NCBI GenBank assembly: GCA_017428945.1
Contig: JAFRPW010000039.1
Location: 62,001 to 126,000, forward strand
Source: Bacteroidales bacterium
Lineage (GTDB): Bacteria > Bacteroidota > Bacteroidia > Bacteroidales > UBA932
Length of the DNA stretch: 64,000 nt
Direction of reading: 5' to 3'
Both the position numbers and the translations under genes were made by a program. Below the pieces are notes generated by a model that was not told the origin of the DNA, did not search any database, and saw only the letters and a program-made list of their open reading frames with translations. The number at the start of each line of letters is the position of its first letter. The stretch's first letter is position 1. Of this stretch, positions 63,055 through 64,000 are shown in pieces.

Positions 63055-64000
63055 ACAGAAAGGCATTGACGCCGATTACACGTCAAAGGCGGTAGACCGC
63101 GCAGGTCGCAAGAGCAACCTCAGCATGTTCATGGTGATGCTTGGCTTCACCTTCTTCAGCGCAAGCATGTGGGTAGGACAGCAGCTTGCTGCAGGCCTCA
63201 ATTTCAGCGGTTTTGTATGGGCTCTGCTCCTTGGCGGCCTCATCCTGGCAGCATACACCGGTGCCCTTGGATGGATTGGCGCAGAGAGCGGCCTGTCGCT
63301 TGACATGCTGGCTCACAGGAGCTTCGGCAAAAAAGGAAGCTGGCTTCCCAGCGCCATGATCAGTTTCACCCAGATTGGCTGGTTCGGCGTTGGCCTTGCC
63401 ATGTTCGCAATCCCCGTGGCAAAGGAACTCCTTGGCCTGGAAGTTACTCCGGACCACATGCCATGGCAGGGTTATCTCCTTGTTGCAATAGCCGGTATCC
63501 TCATGACCGGAAGCGCCTACTACGGTATCAAGAGCCTTACTATAATAAGCTACATCGCGGTTCCTGCAGTTGCCATACTTGGTACCGTGGCAATGGTAAT
63601 GGCTGTCAACAAAGGGGACCTCGGACTCATTGAGCAGTTCAACCAGGGAACCAAGAGCCTTGGCATCATAGCAGGTGCAGGCCTGGTTGTGGGAAGCTTT
63701 ATCTCCGGCGGTACTGCAACGCCAAACTTCACGCGCTTTGCAAAGAGCGGCAAGGTTGGCCTCTGGACAACTGTTGTGGCATTCTTCATCGGCAACAGCC
63801 TCATGTTCTGCTTCGGTGCAGTTTCCAGCATATATGCAGGCGGTAACGATATCTTCGAGGTGATGCTTAACCTGAACCTCTTCTACCTGGCAGTCCTTGT
63901 GCTTGGCCTCAATATCTGGACTACCAACGACAACGCCCTCTACACCGGCGGCCTTGGCCTTTCAAATATCTTCGGCCTCAGCAAGAAGGCCATGGTTCTC
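63047..64000 (+). CDS. NCS1-family nucleobase (cytosine-like) permease, 3' end missing
   Basis: The first 318 codons of an inner-membrane permease; the frame is open at the window end. About eight helices are seen (LSMFMVMLGFTFFSASMWVG, FVWALLLGGLILAAYTGALG, YLLVAIAGILMTGSAYYG, LTIISYIAVPAVAILGTVAMVMAV, VGLWTTVVAFFIGNSLMFCFGA, LFYLAVLVLGLNIWTTNDNALYTGGL). The WTTNDNALYTGGL and GGTATPNFTRFAKS stretches are close to CodB, the cytosine:proton symporter, so cytosine or a related base is likely. It overlaps the phosphoribosyltransferase gene by 8 bases and shares its promoter. Confidence 0.9.
   Translation, partial: MSKQKGIDADYTSKAVDRAGRKSNLSMFMVMLGFTFFSASMWVGQQLAAGLNFSGFVWALLLGGLILAAYTGALGWIGAESGLSLDMLAHRSFGKKGSWLPSAMISFTQIGWFGVGLAMFAIPVAKELLGLEVTPDHMPWQGYLLVAIAGILMTGSAYYGIKSLTIISYIAVPAVAILGTVAMVMAVNKGDLGLIEQFNQGTKSLGIIAGAGLVVGSFISGGTATPNFTRFAKSGKVGLWTTVVAFFIGNSLMFCFGAVSSIYAGGNDIFEVMLNLNLFYLAVLVLGLNIWTTNDNALYTGGLGLSNIFGLSKKAMVL

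Overview
The window is a gene-dense, visibly GC-rich piece of a Bacteroidales chromosome, most likely from an uncultured gut-type lineage. The support is: promoters of the Bacteroides form (TTTG, about 19-20 bases, then TAnnTTTG) in front of more than twenty genes; hardly any Shine-Dalgarno sequences; lipoproteins and small families typical of Bacteroidetes (DUF4493/DUF6359-like, DUF6340-like, DUF5606-like, PUR-alpha-like DUF3276, long NusB); and a TamB/PqqD/S9-peptidase repertoire found in that phylum. No phage, plasmid, transposase or CRISPR array is visible, and nearly everything is housekeeping. No stretch above 300 bases lacks a gene; the longest gaps are 4887-5118 (a structured RNA candidate) and 34271-34485 (tandem hairpin repeats).

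Layout. 1-2802: tail of an upstream gene, an acyl-CoA ligase and a DUF4493-like lipoprotein. 2925-10624: ffh, a small coiled-coil gene with zapA, a 6S-like RNA candidate, RNase Y, a CPA2 antiporter and a 5'-nucleotidase lipoprotein. 10657-12652 (minus): DUF3276 gene and two tandem purine nucleoside phosphorylases. 12734-18277: nusB, yajC, ybbR-like, coaE (fused in frame to a DUF5606-like unit), rimO, DUF6340-like lipoprotein. 18332-19948: pckA with a double hairpin terminator. 20071-34270 (minus): PlsC-like acyltransferase, BASS transporter, metallo-hydrolase, mtaB, RsmI-like methylase, tamB, FAD oxidoreductase, tsaD, recG. 34486-39965: a tightly packed five-gene unit (WYL regulator, S9 peptidase, S26-like peptidase, PqqD, ABC exporter). 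39941-45129: pdxA/rnhA divergent from gmhA, then gap, surE, lpxB. 45216-49808: THUMP-like methyltransferase invaded by palindromes, phosphohexomutase, tRNA-Ala, nth, FtsE-like ATPase. 49862-58480: TPR protein, outer-membrane barrel, gyrB, 7TM-HD phosphodiesterase. 58518-64000: tig-clpP-clpX, tRNA-Val, a phosphoribosyltransferase-family gene and an NCS1 permease cut by the window end.

Most unusual signal. Two unrelated genes (mtaB and the THUMP-like methyltransferase) each carry an in-frame palindromic insertion. Both copies share a core of about 45 bases, but the perfect inverted arms are different in each copy (19 and 28 bases). A second family of 26-28-base mini-hairpins with a GGCGTTTTTG-type loop occurs five times, twice inside the same methyltransferase gene. 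Other points of interest are the PqqD/S26-peptidase/ABC cluster without a visible radical SAM enzyme or precursor, a tandem PNP pair in which one copy has Asp in place of the base-recognising Asn, start codons set 4-6 bases after the -7 box in seven genes (predicted leaderless mRNAs), and the coaE reading frame running through a promoter into the next gene.
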